NCBI GenBank assembly: GCA_013398295.1 | Contig: VZSF01000635.1 | Coordinates: 620,451 to 684,450, forward strand | DNA length: 64,000 nucleotides | Origin: Chionis minor | Lineage: Eukaryota; Chordata; Aves; Charadriiformes; Chionididae | Reading direction: 5' to 3' | Part shown: one piece after another, positions 23,554 to 34,576 of the stretch | Position numbering within the stretch: the first letter of the stretch is position 1 | Layout of the letters: the number at the start of each line of letters is the position of its first letter | Notes under the pieces: generated by a model | The model's input: the letters and a program-made list of their open reading frames with translations, nothing else | What the model was told of the DNA's origin: nothing | Database searches by the model: none | Translations under genes and position numbers: made by a program

Positions 23554-24459
23554 CTTCTCTGTTTTACTTTTGCCTGCTTATCTCCTTTGGGGGCACCTTC
23601 ATCCCCCTGCGCATCCTCCCTGCAGGGCACCAGTGGTGGAGAAGAAAGCTGGGTGGCATTTACAGGGCAGATGCAACAGCAACCAGGCGTCAGAGCCTCC
23701 TGCTGAGAGATGGTAAAAAGGCTCGTGGCGCTGGGGAAAGGTGCCCTCAGCGTTTGGTAGAACTTGGGCCTCAGCGCCTGCCCTGGACAGACTGAACCCA
23801 ACAGGCTGTTACACACCGGCCCTTGGAGAAAGTGGCTTCTGTGCTGGGTTAAGACAGGTGAACAGAAAGAGGTGACTGGACGCAGCCTGTGGGAGACGCT
23901 TCATTTGGGTAATAGAGTCTGAATCTCATTTTTGACCACAAAAAGGTCTTATTCCTCCCCCACCACGGAACAGCTGACTGGCAGAACTGGGCAACCAAAG
24001 CCGAGCAAGGTAAAGGACGGAGACTTTTCAGATAGGCTGGCTCAAAAGGGTCAATGTATTTTAGGAAGAGACCAGAAAAAAAACTTCATTTTGTTCTGCC
24101 TAGAGGCTGCTCAATTGCTCTCTTCATCAGTCATTTTTACATTTTTAATGTAAAACAGGGCACCTTTTCATGCTCGGTGACCTGAATATTGGGCACACGT
24201 GTTCTAGCACTTGAGTGAAGAGACAACAAATTTGGCTGAGGGCACGTTTAGGACTTGGCCAGCCTTTCCAGTGCTAGCACATTACTCTTACTGAAGAGGT
24301 GAGCCATCCAGGGAAGTTCATCCCTGTGCCAGCTTTCATTGGCCATGTCTGCAGAAATGTTAAGCACTATTTTTCACATTGCATTTGCCTGTTTTTGTTT
24401 CTTTTCCCCTCTTGGTTCCATTCCAGCACTGGTGAGTGTATGAGGACGCAAGCAAAGTG
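23554..24459. other. Unique non-coding DNA, nothing recognised
   Basis: Mixed composition without recognised features. Confidence 0.5.
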
Positions 24460-24745
24460 GCATTCTCTGTTGCGTTAATTTTGTCAGTTGGAAAGCTTTA
24501 AAAGTTAATATTTACATGAAATGATCTGAAATTCATCTCGCTCGATGCACGTTTGTTTAACATATTTAGATGATGGCTGTATTTATTTTTTTAAACTACT
24601 TGCACGTTAAGGTACTTCAATGCCGCATGCAATTATGACAAAACCTATCTTTCTCTAAGCTCTTAGTACAGTTGTTAAAGATTTTTATGTTAGTGCTGTA
24701 ATCACACCTTTTTAAAAACATGTATAGGTATTCCTCACTTCAGAA
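24460..24745. promoter_or_regulatory. Candidate conserved non-coding element
   Basis: AT-rich but complex sequence with no repeat content. It includes ATGCAATTA (24627-24635), a POU/homeodomain-like composite, and several TTTAAA and TTAA cores. The call rests on texture only and needs cross-species alignment. Confidence 0.22.
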
Positions 24746-25084
24746 CAACAACAGAATAAAAGGCATTTTAACAGAAAAGTCCTTCAGAGTGAATAGAAAG
24801 TCAAAGTTTTTGCTGGATTTTGGGTGTTCTAATGGGTTTCAGAATAAAATACATTTCAGATGCTGCTGAAAGTCTTAGGGAATTAAATCCCGTTCTTCAA
24901 CCTGTAGAAATCCTCGCGGCATCGTCGGTTTGCAGGGAGTGCACAGCCTGACCCGAATGTGCCCACAGGGCTGCGGGATCCCTAGAGAGCTCGGTGGGCG
25001 TCAGCTCCGTGGGCTTCCTCGGCCAGGGAGGCTGCTGGGTTTCAGCATGTGCTGAGAAAGAAGAGCAGTACTGCATGAAATAAC
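24746..25084. other. Unique non-coding DNA, nothing recognised
   Basis: AT-rich, becoming GC-rich after 24900. No feature seen. Confidence 0.5.
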
Positions 25085-25200
25085 ATTCTAATCAGAATTC
25101 CCTCCTCACTTAAACTCTGTTTAGATAGACAGTTAATTTATCTCTGTTTAACTGCTGAATCAATCCATCCATCAAAGCTACAAAAGCTAATTAGCTGGAG
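25085..25200. promoter_or_regulatory. Candidate conserved non-coding element next to a CpG-rich patch
   Basis: Complex AT-rich segment with CTAATCAG, GTTAATTTATC, CAATCCATCCATCAAAG and GCTAATTAGC (a symmetric homeodomain site near 25187-25196). It lies just upstream of the CpG-rich patch at 25255-25470. The enhancer-like reading is inference. Confidence 0.25.
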
Positions 25201-25254
25201 TAGGGTACGTAATACCTTATAAAATTGCAGCAGGGGACACAAGGTACATTTCCC

Positions 25255-25470
25255 TGCGTGCGCCTTAAAGCTGCCCATGAGGCCGAGACGCCCAGTCCCT
25301 GCCGCGTCCGCGGGCGCTGGCGTCGGTGAGGACTCCGACTCGCGCAGTCCCTCAAGGACCTTCTCCCGGCAGCCGCCCCCTGGCCACTTGTCCAGAGAGC
25401 CGGTGGCCACCGCGGCTGCTCTGCTGAGCCCACGGGCGATCCCTGCCGGTCCCCGTCCCCCTCCAGCAGA
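25255..25470. promoter_or_regulatory. CpG-rich patch
   Basis: About 215 bp with clustered CpGs (GCGTCCGCGGGCGCTGGCGT near 25302). It is too short for a classical island and has no recognised exon attached. Confidence 0.35.
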
Positions 25471-26564
25471 CAGCAAGTGCCTTGGGCAGAGGCCAAGGTG
25501 GATGAAAGCTTTGGGGGAAGGAGAGGTAACTTTTGGGCTCGGAGCCTGAGCCCAAAATGTTGTGGGCAGTCCCTGCAGCACGGCCCTCGCCTGGCTTGGG
25601 CTGCAGCCGGGCGGGATGTTGAGAAGGAATGTTGCCAGAGTGCTACGTTATTTGCAGTATTGTTCGTTTCTTGGGATTGAGGCTTCTTTTGTGCAAAGCC
25701 CTGGTTCCTGCTCTTGGTGCCATAGGGAATTTCCACAGTGCTGCTGTTGCAATAATCCATTTCTAACTTTACCGCAGGAAGAATAGTCTGTGCCCGAGGT
25801 AAAGTTGTTTCCCTCAGGTGTTCCGGGTGTTGTTTGTATGCAAGCTTTCTTTTTTATTACCCTACAGTGGAGGGCAAGGCAAAAACGTGGGGACAGCTGA
25901 CTCAGCAGAAGCTGTCAGAAGTGCAGCATCTCGGGCAGGTTTGTAGGGGAGACCTGGATGAAGTGAATGCGGCGCTTCTGTGGAGATCCAGAAGCCAGGA
26001 ACAGCAAACCCGGGAAATCTGTAGGTGTCTTCTCCTGGTGCCAGGATGGACCAGATATGTCAACTTTTTTCCCCTGATAAAAATCAGCAATTAGCACGTT
26101 AGCACGTGCCAAAAGCAGGGCAGTTCTTAAGAAACGCGAGGCTTGTTTTCATGCTAGCCATCAAGAAATAGTACGCTCTGAATGGTTATTTCTTAGCACA
26201 ATGTCTTGTGCATTTCTCTATCGCCAGTCAATAATGTGAGGGAAATACGCACTCTTCATTAGTCTCCACTCTTATATCATATGCAGGAGGGTCCATTTGA
26301 CACCACGTCTTCTTTACTGAATATTATCCTACACCCATAGGAGCCTTCAAGCTGTCTGCAATAAACATCCACTTGGTCAAGTACGGAACACCCTGGGAAG
26401 GTCCCGCTGCCTGCTCTGGTCATCGGCCTGAGGTCTGAAGCTGCCCAGTGCATCACCCAAACCAAGGTGAACGTAGCCCCTGTCTGCTTTAAGACTTTGA
26501 AGATCCTGTGTTGCCGAGCTTCAAAGAGCTTTTTTCATCCTGTGGAAGCAGCGCGGCTCGCCAT
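25471..26564. other. Unique non-coding DNA, nothing recognised
   Basis: Open frames around 25477-26112 occur on both strands and match nothing I know. Confidence 0.45.
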
Positions 26565-27080
26565 GCCCGTGCAGCGTTTTCCACGCAGTCCTTATAATCA
26601 TTAAATTTGGCGTCCATTAAATCCTGATAAATTGCTCGATGCGCCGTTTGTCATGCTCTAAGACAGCATGCAGTCTGTGTTTTCTTAACACATGTTCCAC
26701 GTTAACTGTTTTCATTGACTATGAATCCATAAAAATACATGTGGAACAGAGGGTACACAGTACAGTCATGTCTGCCCAACTCCTTCCCATTCTAATTGGG
26801 CAGCAAAGCTGTTTAATAGAGTCTGTGGAGTCTGTTTAACTACATTCTGCCAGAACAATGCTCTATTCATGTTTTCAACAGAACACTAGTGATTGGACTA
26901 ATATCTTTAAACTAGAAAACAAGTCTTAATTGGAACAGATGCTGCAAATACCGATGTAAACGGCCAGCTCTTGTGTGATCAAAACCAGGTACAGTCCATT
27001 GATTTGTTTTTAATAGCAGCTTTCATTTTTTATTAGTGTACACAAAACTCACTAACACTATACAAAAAGTCAGTAACAAT
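26565..27080. promoter_or_regulatory. Candidate conserved non-coding element
   Basis: About 500 bp of complex AT-rich sequence without repeats. It contains AATCATTAAATTT, CCATTAAATCC, GTCTTAATTGG and TTTTTATTAGTG motifs. The texture matches vertebrate enhancer blocks. There is no direct evidence of function. Confidence 0.25.
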
Positions 27081-28119
27081 ATTCTGGAAAATCATCTTGT
27101 TTAAAACAGACTCTGCCATGCATTGTTTCTGGCAAGGTGCTATTAAAGAGTTTCCGTCCTGCTTTGGCAGCTCATGTTACTGAAACACTCTTCTCTGCTT
27201 TCCTCTCTTCTAGAATTTGAATAATCACGGTGATTTTTGTAAAACGCTATTGCTGTTACATTTAATAATCTGTTTAGATATTCACTTACATTACAAACAG
27301 GCATTCAGGTTGGATTAGGCTAAATAAAGTCCCAATCCTGGTAAGTATGTGCATGCTCAGCTGTGATCTGCTGGCTTTTGGTACGTGCTTTAGCAGAACG
27401 CAGCGTGCGCTCCCAGTGCGGGAACTTTTTGTCGTGGCAGCGTTTGGCCCGGGGAAGCTCTGAAATGCTGAGATACAATGGGTATTATGCTAAGAATAAA
27501 AACGTTCTGTGGTTTTCTGGAACAAATTGGCTTTGTCTTTAGGTCGTGCGAGCTCTTTGATAGGAGCAAGAATCTCAAAGGCCGCTCAGAGTAGAGAGAA
27601 ATTTGTTATGGCACACCTGGCACTTATGTGAGGGGCTTATTGGCCTGTTTGTGTATGCAAATATTTTCAGTTAGCTCAGTAGCTGCTGCTTAGAATTGGG
27701 ATATATTGATATGTAGATGTGTATGTGTATACACACGTACATTTGAAACTGGCTGCCAGGACAAGATGCTGTTTCAGTCAAAATGAAAAGAGATGTTGCA
27801 AGCAAGAAAAGAATAGGAGATGGCTCCGGTCCCCATTTTGAAATCTGTATTTTTGTACTGGTTTTTATTTTGAGACCTTTGTGTCTTTTAGCTTTGCAAG
27901 TGAACGTGTCACAGAGGCTTATTAGACACATGTTCCTGTTCCCTGATGCCTCAGTGAGGCACAGCTGAAGACACGGATGTGATATGGGGAGAATGAGCCT
28001 GGACAGGAGACCTGGGACACTACAAGGTATCTGCAGTTGCGGCTTATTTGGAATAGGGCTGGCAGAGCAGGTGGTGCAATTAAGGACTTCTGGCTAAATC
28101 GTGGAGATGATGATTCTTT
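27081..28119. other. Unique non-coding DNA, nothing recognised
   Basis: AT-leaning sequence with a small TATA/TGTG-rich patch near 27700-27745. No gene seen. Confidence 0.5.
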
Positions 28120-28560
28120 CTCTCTCCCCTCTTCGTCGCAGCCAGCATCCCTCAGGCCAGCGCCCGTACCCCGCGCCGACAGGCTCCGTCCCGCGTTGCA
28201 AGCGGTGGTGGCCACACGCAGCAGCTCCTTGCCCACCGGGGGGGACCGCTGGCCCGGCTGGGCTGGCAGAGCTGCCCTTGGGCTGGAGCACAAGGACTTT
28301 GGGCAGCGGGACCGAGGACCGCGCTCGCACGGACGCTGCTCCCTTCATCCGCCACCATCGCAGTGATGATGTACAGCCCGTTACGAGCCCCGGCTGCCGG
28401 TGTGGCCGACAGGAAAAGCCCTTCCGCTCAGGTAAGGTTTGGGCTCTTCCAAACAGAACAAACCCGCAGCCTCGCTCCGCTGCTGTCGAGCTTCCAGCAA
28501 AGCCTTCGCTCGGCCTCGGCAGAGACAGAGCCAAGGTGTGCTTTGCCCCGTCAGGTATGT
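28120..28560. promoter_or_regulatory. CpG-rich island containing an exon-like segment
   Basis: High CpG density, especially 28160-28350 (CCGTCCCGCGTTGC, GACCGCGCTCGCACGGACG). A strong 3' splice-site pattern enters it and a strong 5' splice-site pattern leaves it (see 28142-28431). Open frames in all directions follow from the base composition. Confidence 0.45.
28142..28431 (+). other. Exon-like segment (possible lncRNA or unannotated exon)
   Basis: The upstream tract TTCTTTCTCTCTCCCCTCTT, ending at CGTCGCAG (AG at 28140-28141), is a textbook polypyrimidine tract and acceptor. The segment ends at CCGCTCAG followed by GTAAGG (GT at 28432-28433), a strong donor. Its length of 290 bp is normal for an internal exon. 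One plus-strand frame stays open through it, but the peptide (rich in R, P, G and A) resembles no protein I know. It could be a non-coding exon or a chance splice-site pair. Confidence 0.25.
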
Positions 28561-28685
28561 TGAAAAGATACGACATTTGAGGAGGGCTGGGGATTGACCT
28601 GATGAAAAAAAAAAAGGCTTTTCTCACTACCTACCGCAGCAGGGACAGCTGAGAAGCAGGACTGGAGAGACAGGATTTGGACAGG
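28561..28685. other. Short unique spacer
   Basis: No feature apart from an A12-like run near 28603-28615. Its last five bases, ACAGG (28681-28685), may be the target-site copy of the LTR insertion. Confidence 0.5.
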
Positions 28686-28737
28686 TGTCGTGGGTTGGGG
28701 CCGGATCGGCCCAAGCGAGCCGAGCGACAGATGTTCC

Positions 28738-28762
28738 CTCTCTCCTGCCGAGCAGGAGAGAG
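28738..28762. repeat. Perfect 11-bp stem, 3-nt loop inside the LTR
   Basis: CTCTCTCCTGC (28738-28748) pairs exactly with GCAGGAGAGAG (28752-28762) across the loop CGA. It lies in the putative R/U5 part of the LTR in minus-strand sense. It could be a structural element of the old retroviral RNA or just a CT/GA-rich coincidence. Confidence 0.7.
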
Positions 28763-28918
28763 AGAAGAAGAGAGACTACTTTAGTAAGAACTGAACTGCT
28801 TTAATGAAATATAAAGAATAAAATAACAAAAGAAAATAATGAAATATATACAAAGCCGTATCAAGCTCCCAGGATGACAATCACGTCACCAGCAGGCACT
28901 GGGGAAGTCCCAGACTGG

Positions 28919-29032
28919 NNNNNNNNNNNNNNNNNNNNNNNNNNNNNNNNNNNNNNNNNNNNNNNNNNNNNNNNNNNNNNNNNNNNNNNNNNNNNNNNNN
29001 NNNNNNNNNNNNNNNNNNNNNNNNNNNNNNNN
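28919..29032. other. Assembly gap (114 N)
   Basis: An uninterrupted run of N. It falls inside the LTR, where multi-copy sequence commonly breaks short-read assemblies. The true length of missing sequence is unknown. Confidence 0.99.
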
Positions 29033-29239
29033 CCTTGGTCGTTATCGCAGTAAGTCTAAGCAAGGGCCTCTCTGCACACCGTGCCCTGGCATCAGCTATA
29101 AACGTGGGTCTTATCGCTCTGAGAAAGAGCAGTTTTCTGCACAATACGCTGTTAATTTCAGCAGTTAGAAGAGGCCTAGTTAGAAAGCAGAGTTACTGAA
29201 CAAAATTGGTCCTGTTTTACCTCAAACCAGGACAACGGG

Positions 29240-31189
29240 TTTCAGGAGGGGCGTCCCAAAAGGGAGCCGGATTGAATTTGGCCTCCTTAGGAAAAGGAGG
29301 GCATGTCAGTCATCCCCAGCTTTGTGGAGAAAGGGAAGGCATTGTGTTTGGCCAGCTGAAGGTGCAGGGACTCCGAGCCCGCGCGGGCAGAGGCGTTAGC
29401 AGTGGAAGCGGCGGTCGCTGGGGGATGCGCAATTCTCTCCCCGGCTGCTTCCGCCGGTGGGTTTTATTCCCCCACGGATGCGGAGGGCACGGCTCGTGTG
29501 AGCTGTTGTTGCTTGGCGAGTGGAGGACTGTAGGTTTTGTAGGAGGGCTTTTCAAATATCGTCCTTTAATGTTTACCCAAAGAAAATCCAGTCTTGTGGC
29601 GTGATACATTAAAAAAGCATCTTCTCTAAAAGGGCTGGTACAAAAGCAAGACTTGCAGCAACTAATCAAGGGGCAGTGGGCAGCTGTTGGGAAGTCGGTC
29701 TCTTTCTTGATACGCTTCTTTTGGATTAAAAGCAGCTCAGTATAAAAGCGGTGAATTTCTCCTTTTATTCTGAAGAACATGTGAAAAACTATAGGTTTGC
29801 AGCCAAAGAACTGGCTTGGTTTTAGGTAACCGGTTTAGATAAATCAGTGTATGTGGATATGAATTGATTAAGCCTACATAAAATTGTTCAGAGGCTCTGC
29901 AACAAATGATGCTTTGAATAGATTTCGTGAGCTGTGTTATTTTTATTTAATGCTAATATCGTCGTAGGTGTGCAGAGAAAAGATTGCAGGCTCAGTGCTA
30001 ATATGAACCTGATTATAAGCAGCTTGCTGATGGCTGCGCTGCCACTGCCTCAGCTTTCCGTTTATTGACTTTTTTATGCTGAGAAATGGTACCGAAAATT
30101 GTGTTCTGCCACGTGCACGAGTTCTTCATACTATGGCCAGTGACAGGAGTTTTCCCCAATCCCTCTGATTTGTTCTTCTTTCCCAAAGTTGTGCTGCTCC
30201 CAGGGAAGAGCCCGGCTCTGCCAGGAGAGCTCTGCCGCCTTCTCCTGCCGGTGGGCCTGGTGGAAGCCTGCGCTCCGCAGGCTGTGGGCAACAAGGGAAG
30301 TGGTGCACTTCTGTTTGAACTAGTCATTTTTCACGTTTGGATGCCCACGCAATTGGTCGGTGTGGAACTTGGCAGAGATTGTTCCCAGAAGGTTGTGCAA
30401 ACGTTTCCTTTGGTCCAGCTGTAGACAACGTCCTACTGCCTGAATTTCACGTTGAGATTTCGTTCGGGGGCTGAAGCTGGCAGCTGTCGTCTTTGGGAAA
30501 AATGTGCAGGTTTTCTGTGCGGTAGGTGCACAGCCTTGTGTCACCCCTGAGTTTTCACCCGGGCCAATGTTCATGCAGGAGGAATGTTGTTGTGAGATAT
30601 AGCCCACAGCGGGCAGAGCAAACCATTTTAACCCGTTTTTGCTGGTGTCCATAGCTTGTGACATCCTGGGGTAGCAAAGGCATCTCTGCTGGCTCCACAC
30701 CACCTCATGTGAAGTTCTACCAACATTCCAGGTGGGAGCAGGCAGAGCTGGCACCTCAACAGGGCATCCAGCAGCCCGTGGCTTCCTCACGCACGTCCCA
30801 GCCCGGAGCAAGCTTTGACTTTCACCAGGTTTTTTTTTTCCTACTCCAATTCTGAGCTAGCAAATTCAAATTCAGAAGGGCTTTCGCAGAAGGAGACCTC
30901 AGAGGCTTTTCACCAGAGCTAAGCTGGGAACAAAGTCTGATGCTAACTTGGAAAACATAGTCTTTTTTCTCCGAACCCACTTCCTTCTTTCACTAGGAAC
31001 TGGACTGCAACCAGCCAACCACACTCAAGCAATAACCATTTTGAAATGCAAGTGAAGGTATCAGCGATACTGGAGAATAAAAATACCAGCGCCATGGGAA
31101 ATGCTAGGAAGGTAGCCAATGGAAAGTACAGTCCCTCCTGTAGGGAGCGTGATCTAGTTGTTGAATTGCTGAATTAATGAAATCTTACC
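29240..31189. other. Unique non-coding DNA, nothing recognised
   Basis: GC-rich patch at 29340-29520. Frames of 100-163 codons occur on both strands (29206-29780, 30013-30811) without recognisable content. Confidence 0.45.
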
Positions 31190-31500
31190 AATGAGGTTCA
31201 TTTCACAGAGTGCTGAAAGCAGCCCAGATTTCTTGCGTTGTCTTAGTGGTTGCACTCTGATCCCAGATGGGCGGATAATAATCTTATAAATGATTTACTG
31301 CCGTACAGTATATGTTATGGGAGGTTTATAGAGATCAAATCGCACAGTGAGCTGGAAAATCCTCTCTATTGTTGAGGCTGTTCCCTGGCTGCTGTTGGCA
31401 GTAGTACATTAATGGCATGTGAGGGAGTTTGCCTTATTCAAACAATAGTGTAGGCATTATAATTTAATTACTCCCATCATTAGGCCAGTTTTGTTAGAGA
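31190..31500. promoter_or_regulatory. Candidate conserved non-coding element with SOX and homeodomain-like sites
   Basis: Repeat-free complex sequence. AACAATAG (31441-31448) matches a SOX-type HMG site, and TTTAATTACT follows near 31462-31471, with ATCATTAGG beyond it. SOX plus homeodomain sites within 40 bp are common in neural enhancers. No conservation data are available here, so this is inference. Confidence 0.3.
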
Positions 31501-32859
31501 GAAAAAAACACCCACAAATGAAAAAAAGCATTGAGTTTTTTCTTAACCGCATTCAACGAAGGACTCCCAGTCCTTTCTGTAAGGAGTCTTCTTAGCAGCA
31601 CTCTGCTTCACGGGCGATGTAACAGCGGATCTTTACTTTCCACTCCTAATGTCCTGGAGCAGATTTCCTCCTCAGGTGTCTTTATTCCTGAAATGAAGTG
31701 CCTTCCTGACAAGGATTTCCTGGGCCAAACTTAGTAGCCTCATATCTGCAACAAGTGGGATAAATTTATTCCTTGGGAAAGACAATCTCCGGACTGGGAA
31801 GAGACAACACACATCAATTTTAAGTATTGCAAATACAGTATAACAAACAGCGAGCGTATAGCAAGCACAACAAGCAGGAGCAAAGTCTTTCTTGACCTGT
31901 GGCCCTGGAGGCAGTAAAGTGAAGTTCATGTCCGCTGCAGAGCCAGGACCCAGCGGTGCAGCTTGTGATGATGGTCCCACCGATAGTAGCACACTTTCCC
32001 TTTGATGTATTTAAAGACTCCTTTCATCTGTTTATTTTTGCTGTCAAATTACTTCACTCAGTCCCTTGTGCGAGCCAGGTACCGCAGGATATGATTACAT
32101 TCCGTGAACAAGGAAGTGGAACCTGACACCTGAATGACAGTAAATTAAGTTATTTGCCAGTCGCGAGGGGCCGGGTTCCACACGTGCGGGACTTGACTCG
32201 GCGGCGCGTCCTGTGTGTAGCCCTCCGGAGAGAGATCCTGGCATTCCCCTGCCTGCCCTCCTCCGCGGGGAGCTTGGACTTCCGTGAGGGCACTTAGCAC
32301 TTCACCTGCCGTGGATTACACAGCGTTTCTCTCTGGGAACTACTTCATGTGAAAATGACGTTTTCAGGTATCTCGGTGTAGCCTGAAATTAAACCGCTGG
32401 ACATCCGAACTGGACGTGGCCTGTCTGTTCTCATTCTCCATTGCACGCGCCATTTTATTGAGGAGTATGGCCTGCTAGCACCATGGGGGCACTGGTGACT
32501 CCTGTGGAAAATTTTTATCAGCAAAGTATTTGTATTATTCATTGCTTTCCACTCTAATTAAGCAGCAGACACTCCTCTCGGAAGAGGACTGAGAGGAGGT
32601 GGTAGTTGTTTGGAAACCCTTTTGAGGATCTTGGTTGTCATGTGCAGTGCAAGCTCGAAGCTGCCATTATTGCTTTCTACTGCTGTCATCATTTCACGAT
32701 CAATACTTCTGTTTCCATAATAATACCTCCAATAACACCTCCAAAAGAATTTATGGCGCAACTGAGCCCCCCTCTAGCCAAAAATCTATGAATGTGGATA
32801 GTGGTCTTGATTTTAACATCAGCATGGACCCGTCGTGCTTGTTACGCAACGGCAGCACC
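31501..32859. other. Unique non-coding DNA
   Basis: Mostly featureless. The AT-leaning part 32600-32760 has enhancer-like texture (CCATTATTG, CCATAATAATACC) but too little to call. Confidence 0.4.
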
Positions 32860-33140
32860 CTCCATTTTTAGGGAAAATGGGAGAGCTTCCTCCCATGGGG
32901 AGAGCACGGCCCTTCGGGGTGCCCAGCGCCAGTCCTCGGAGCGCGGCACTGGTTTTCCTCCGCACAAAGCGAGCGATGTGCGAGGGGCCGCGTGCTGGCG
33001 GAGCCTCTCCCACCCATTGCCCCACTGCCGTTCCCACTGGGGAAGGCGCTCCGGGTTTCCCAAGCCGTACCGAGGGGTACCCGGAATGCTGGCGCCCAGC
33101 ACCGCGGTTCTGCTGCCAGCTCTAATCACCGCTCTCCGGC
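32860..33140. promoter_or_regulatory. CpG-rich patch
   Basis: Clustered CpGs near 32910-33070 and 33090-33140, with all six frames partly open as expected. It is adjacent to the AT-rich block at 33165-33390. A promoter-like or regulatory role is possible but unproven. Confidence 0.35.
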
Positions 33141-33164
33141 GTCCTGCAGCATGAGGCTCTTATT

Positions 33165-33390
33165 TGCTTTGTTTATTCAATCTCTCGTCACCCTGTAGGC
33201 ATTTATTTCTTGCCCCAGAGTCACGATTGCTGCTTTAATTATTAGCATTTCCTTTGCCAGCAGTTCCATAGCTTTCATTCCCTGAGTCAGCAGGGCCTGC
33301 TGCAATTGAAAGCCTTGAGTGCTTTACCCTACCGAGACACAACTGTAACACGATGAGCCATTTGCAATGGCAAACCCATTTTTATACTCC
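33165..33390. promoter_or_regulatory. Candidate conserved non-coding element
   Basis: Contains TTTAATTATTAGCAT (33234-33248), a strong homeodomain-type cluster, and a CATTTGCAATGGCAAAC segment. It sits directly downstream of a CpG-rich patch. The enhancer reading is inference. Confidence 0.28.
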
Positions 33391-34429
33391 CAAACCTGAA
33401 CAGCCGCCCTTCAATAAGTGCTGCTACCAGGAGGTTTTGGAAATAATGACTTTTCATGTCAAAGACCTGGCTAATTTGATAGGACAATGAGGAGTAGTTC
33501 AAGGTCTAAAGTTTGAAATACCTCAAAATTATTATAATTGGATGTGTTGCGGGGGGGGGAGAGGGGGGGGAACCTCCATATTTTAAATACCTTTCTAAAA
33601 AACAAATTCATCAGTCAGATTCTGAGAACTAAGGAAGCAAATCCCATGTTTATTTCGGAGCCAGGCAAAGGAACGGAGTGGGTTGTCTCCACTGGGTCTG
33701 CAGAAGGGATTAACACGCGAAGACTGCCCTGGGTTCTGAAGTCCTTGCTCTATTTGTTCTTGGACAAAACTCTAACTGAGCCGCCCCTCGGCGTCTGCTG
33801 GAGAGCTGGCAGGTGAAGCCTGGCCCAAAAGCAGAGCGCAGTAGTGTTTTGGGAGGATATAATTAAAACAGTAGTCTCTCGGCGGAGGGAAAATTGCCAC
33901 AGTTGCATTCAGCAGTTGCTCGGTACTTTCTCTTTAAATGGCTCCTGAGATTTTAGTTTTGGAATTAAACTTCTTTCTCAATATATCCCAGTCTTTAGAC
34001 TTGTGGGCTGATTGCTGCAATCACTGTTCTGGTTTTAATGATCTTTGTTTGGTAGGGCAAGAATTTTAGTTGCTACCTAAACATCCCAAGCCATTGGAGA
34101 AAAACAAATCTAAACAGATACATGAAATGTGAGAGTTTGAAAATATACAAGGGAAAACCTTCAGTGTCTATCCGGAGACAAATCTAATAAGCCAGTACTT
34201 TCTGTTCAAGGAAGTTTTGAGCGGCTCCCACAATCCTTCTGGTTACGACACAATGAATTTTACCGAGGGAAGTTCCCAGTTTTTGCTAGGGAAGTTCATG
34301 GTTTTTCAGTCAGGTGGGTCCGTTTCTAAACTCATCCATCTGCATTAGGTGCTTTTCCAGTTTCCATAGCAACGAGGCAATTCATCATCTTCAACGTATC
34401 TGGCCTTCTGCGTCTTCCAGAGAGAAATC
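33391..34429. other. Unique non-coding DNA with a G-run pair
   Basis: G9 at 33551-33559 and G8 at 33563-33570, separated by AGA, can supply four G-tracts for a quadruplex. Otherwise nothing is recognised. Confidence 0.5.
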
Positions 34430-34576
34430 CTCCGTCCATTCCACAAACGGGCAGCCCGAGGTACAGGGAGCCAAGCGATTTGCCCAGGGTTAGGGAGTTC
34501 ATCTGCAGCCGAACAGGATAAGAACATTGCTTTCCCGAGTTCCAGGAAAATGCCTTCACTGCCAGGCTGTCCTTTC
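34430..34576 (-). mobile_element. MIR-type (CORE) SINE relic, minus strand
   Basis: Reads in reverse complement like a MIR: CCATTCCACAAACGGGCAGC, then CCGAGGTACAGGGAGCCAAG, TTTGCCCAGGGTTAGGGAG, GCAGCCGAACAGGATAAGAA and CTTCACTGCCAGGCTGTCCT. These correspond to the MIR parts normally reading, in this orientation, as 'gatggggaactgaggcacagagaggttaag', 'tgacttgccca' and the tRNA-derived head. MIRs are tRNA-derived SINEs that ceased activity long before modern birds. Divergence is high, so edges are approximate. Confidence 0.75.

Larger units (their letters stand above)
28686..29234 (-). mobile_element. Endogenous retrovirus LTR, probably a solo LTR, ERVL-like, with an N-gap inside
   Basis: The left end TGTCGTGGGTTG and the reverse complement of the right end (TGTCCTGGTTTG) form imperfect terminal inverted repeats with TG...CA ends. 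Flanks ACAGG (28681-28685) and ACGGG (29235-29239) agree at four of five bases, consistent with a 5-bp target duplication as in class III (ERVL) elements. On the minus strand an ATTAAA signal (28800-28805) precedes a CTCT-rich segment near the terminus, as in other bird LTRs. No gag, pol or env sequence is visible. The N-gap (28919-29032) lies inside, so a longer internal part cannot be fully excluded. Confidence 0.8.

Noticed and set aside
24003..24010. Donor-like GCAAG followed by GTAAAG with an upstream pyrimidine tract
   Set aside because: The framed exon would be only about 36 bp and the donor is weak.
28037..28627. Overlapping 109-177 codon frames in the CpG island as a protein-coding gene
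   Set aside because: All phases on both strands are open because of base composition, and the peptides are arginine/proline-rich without any motif. Only the splice-site framing was kept.
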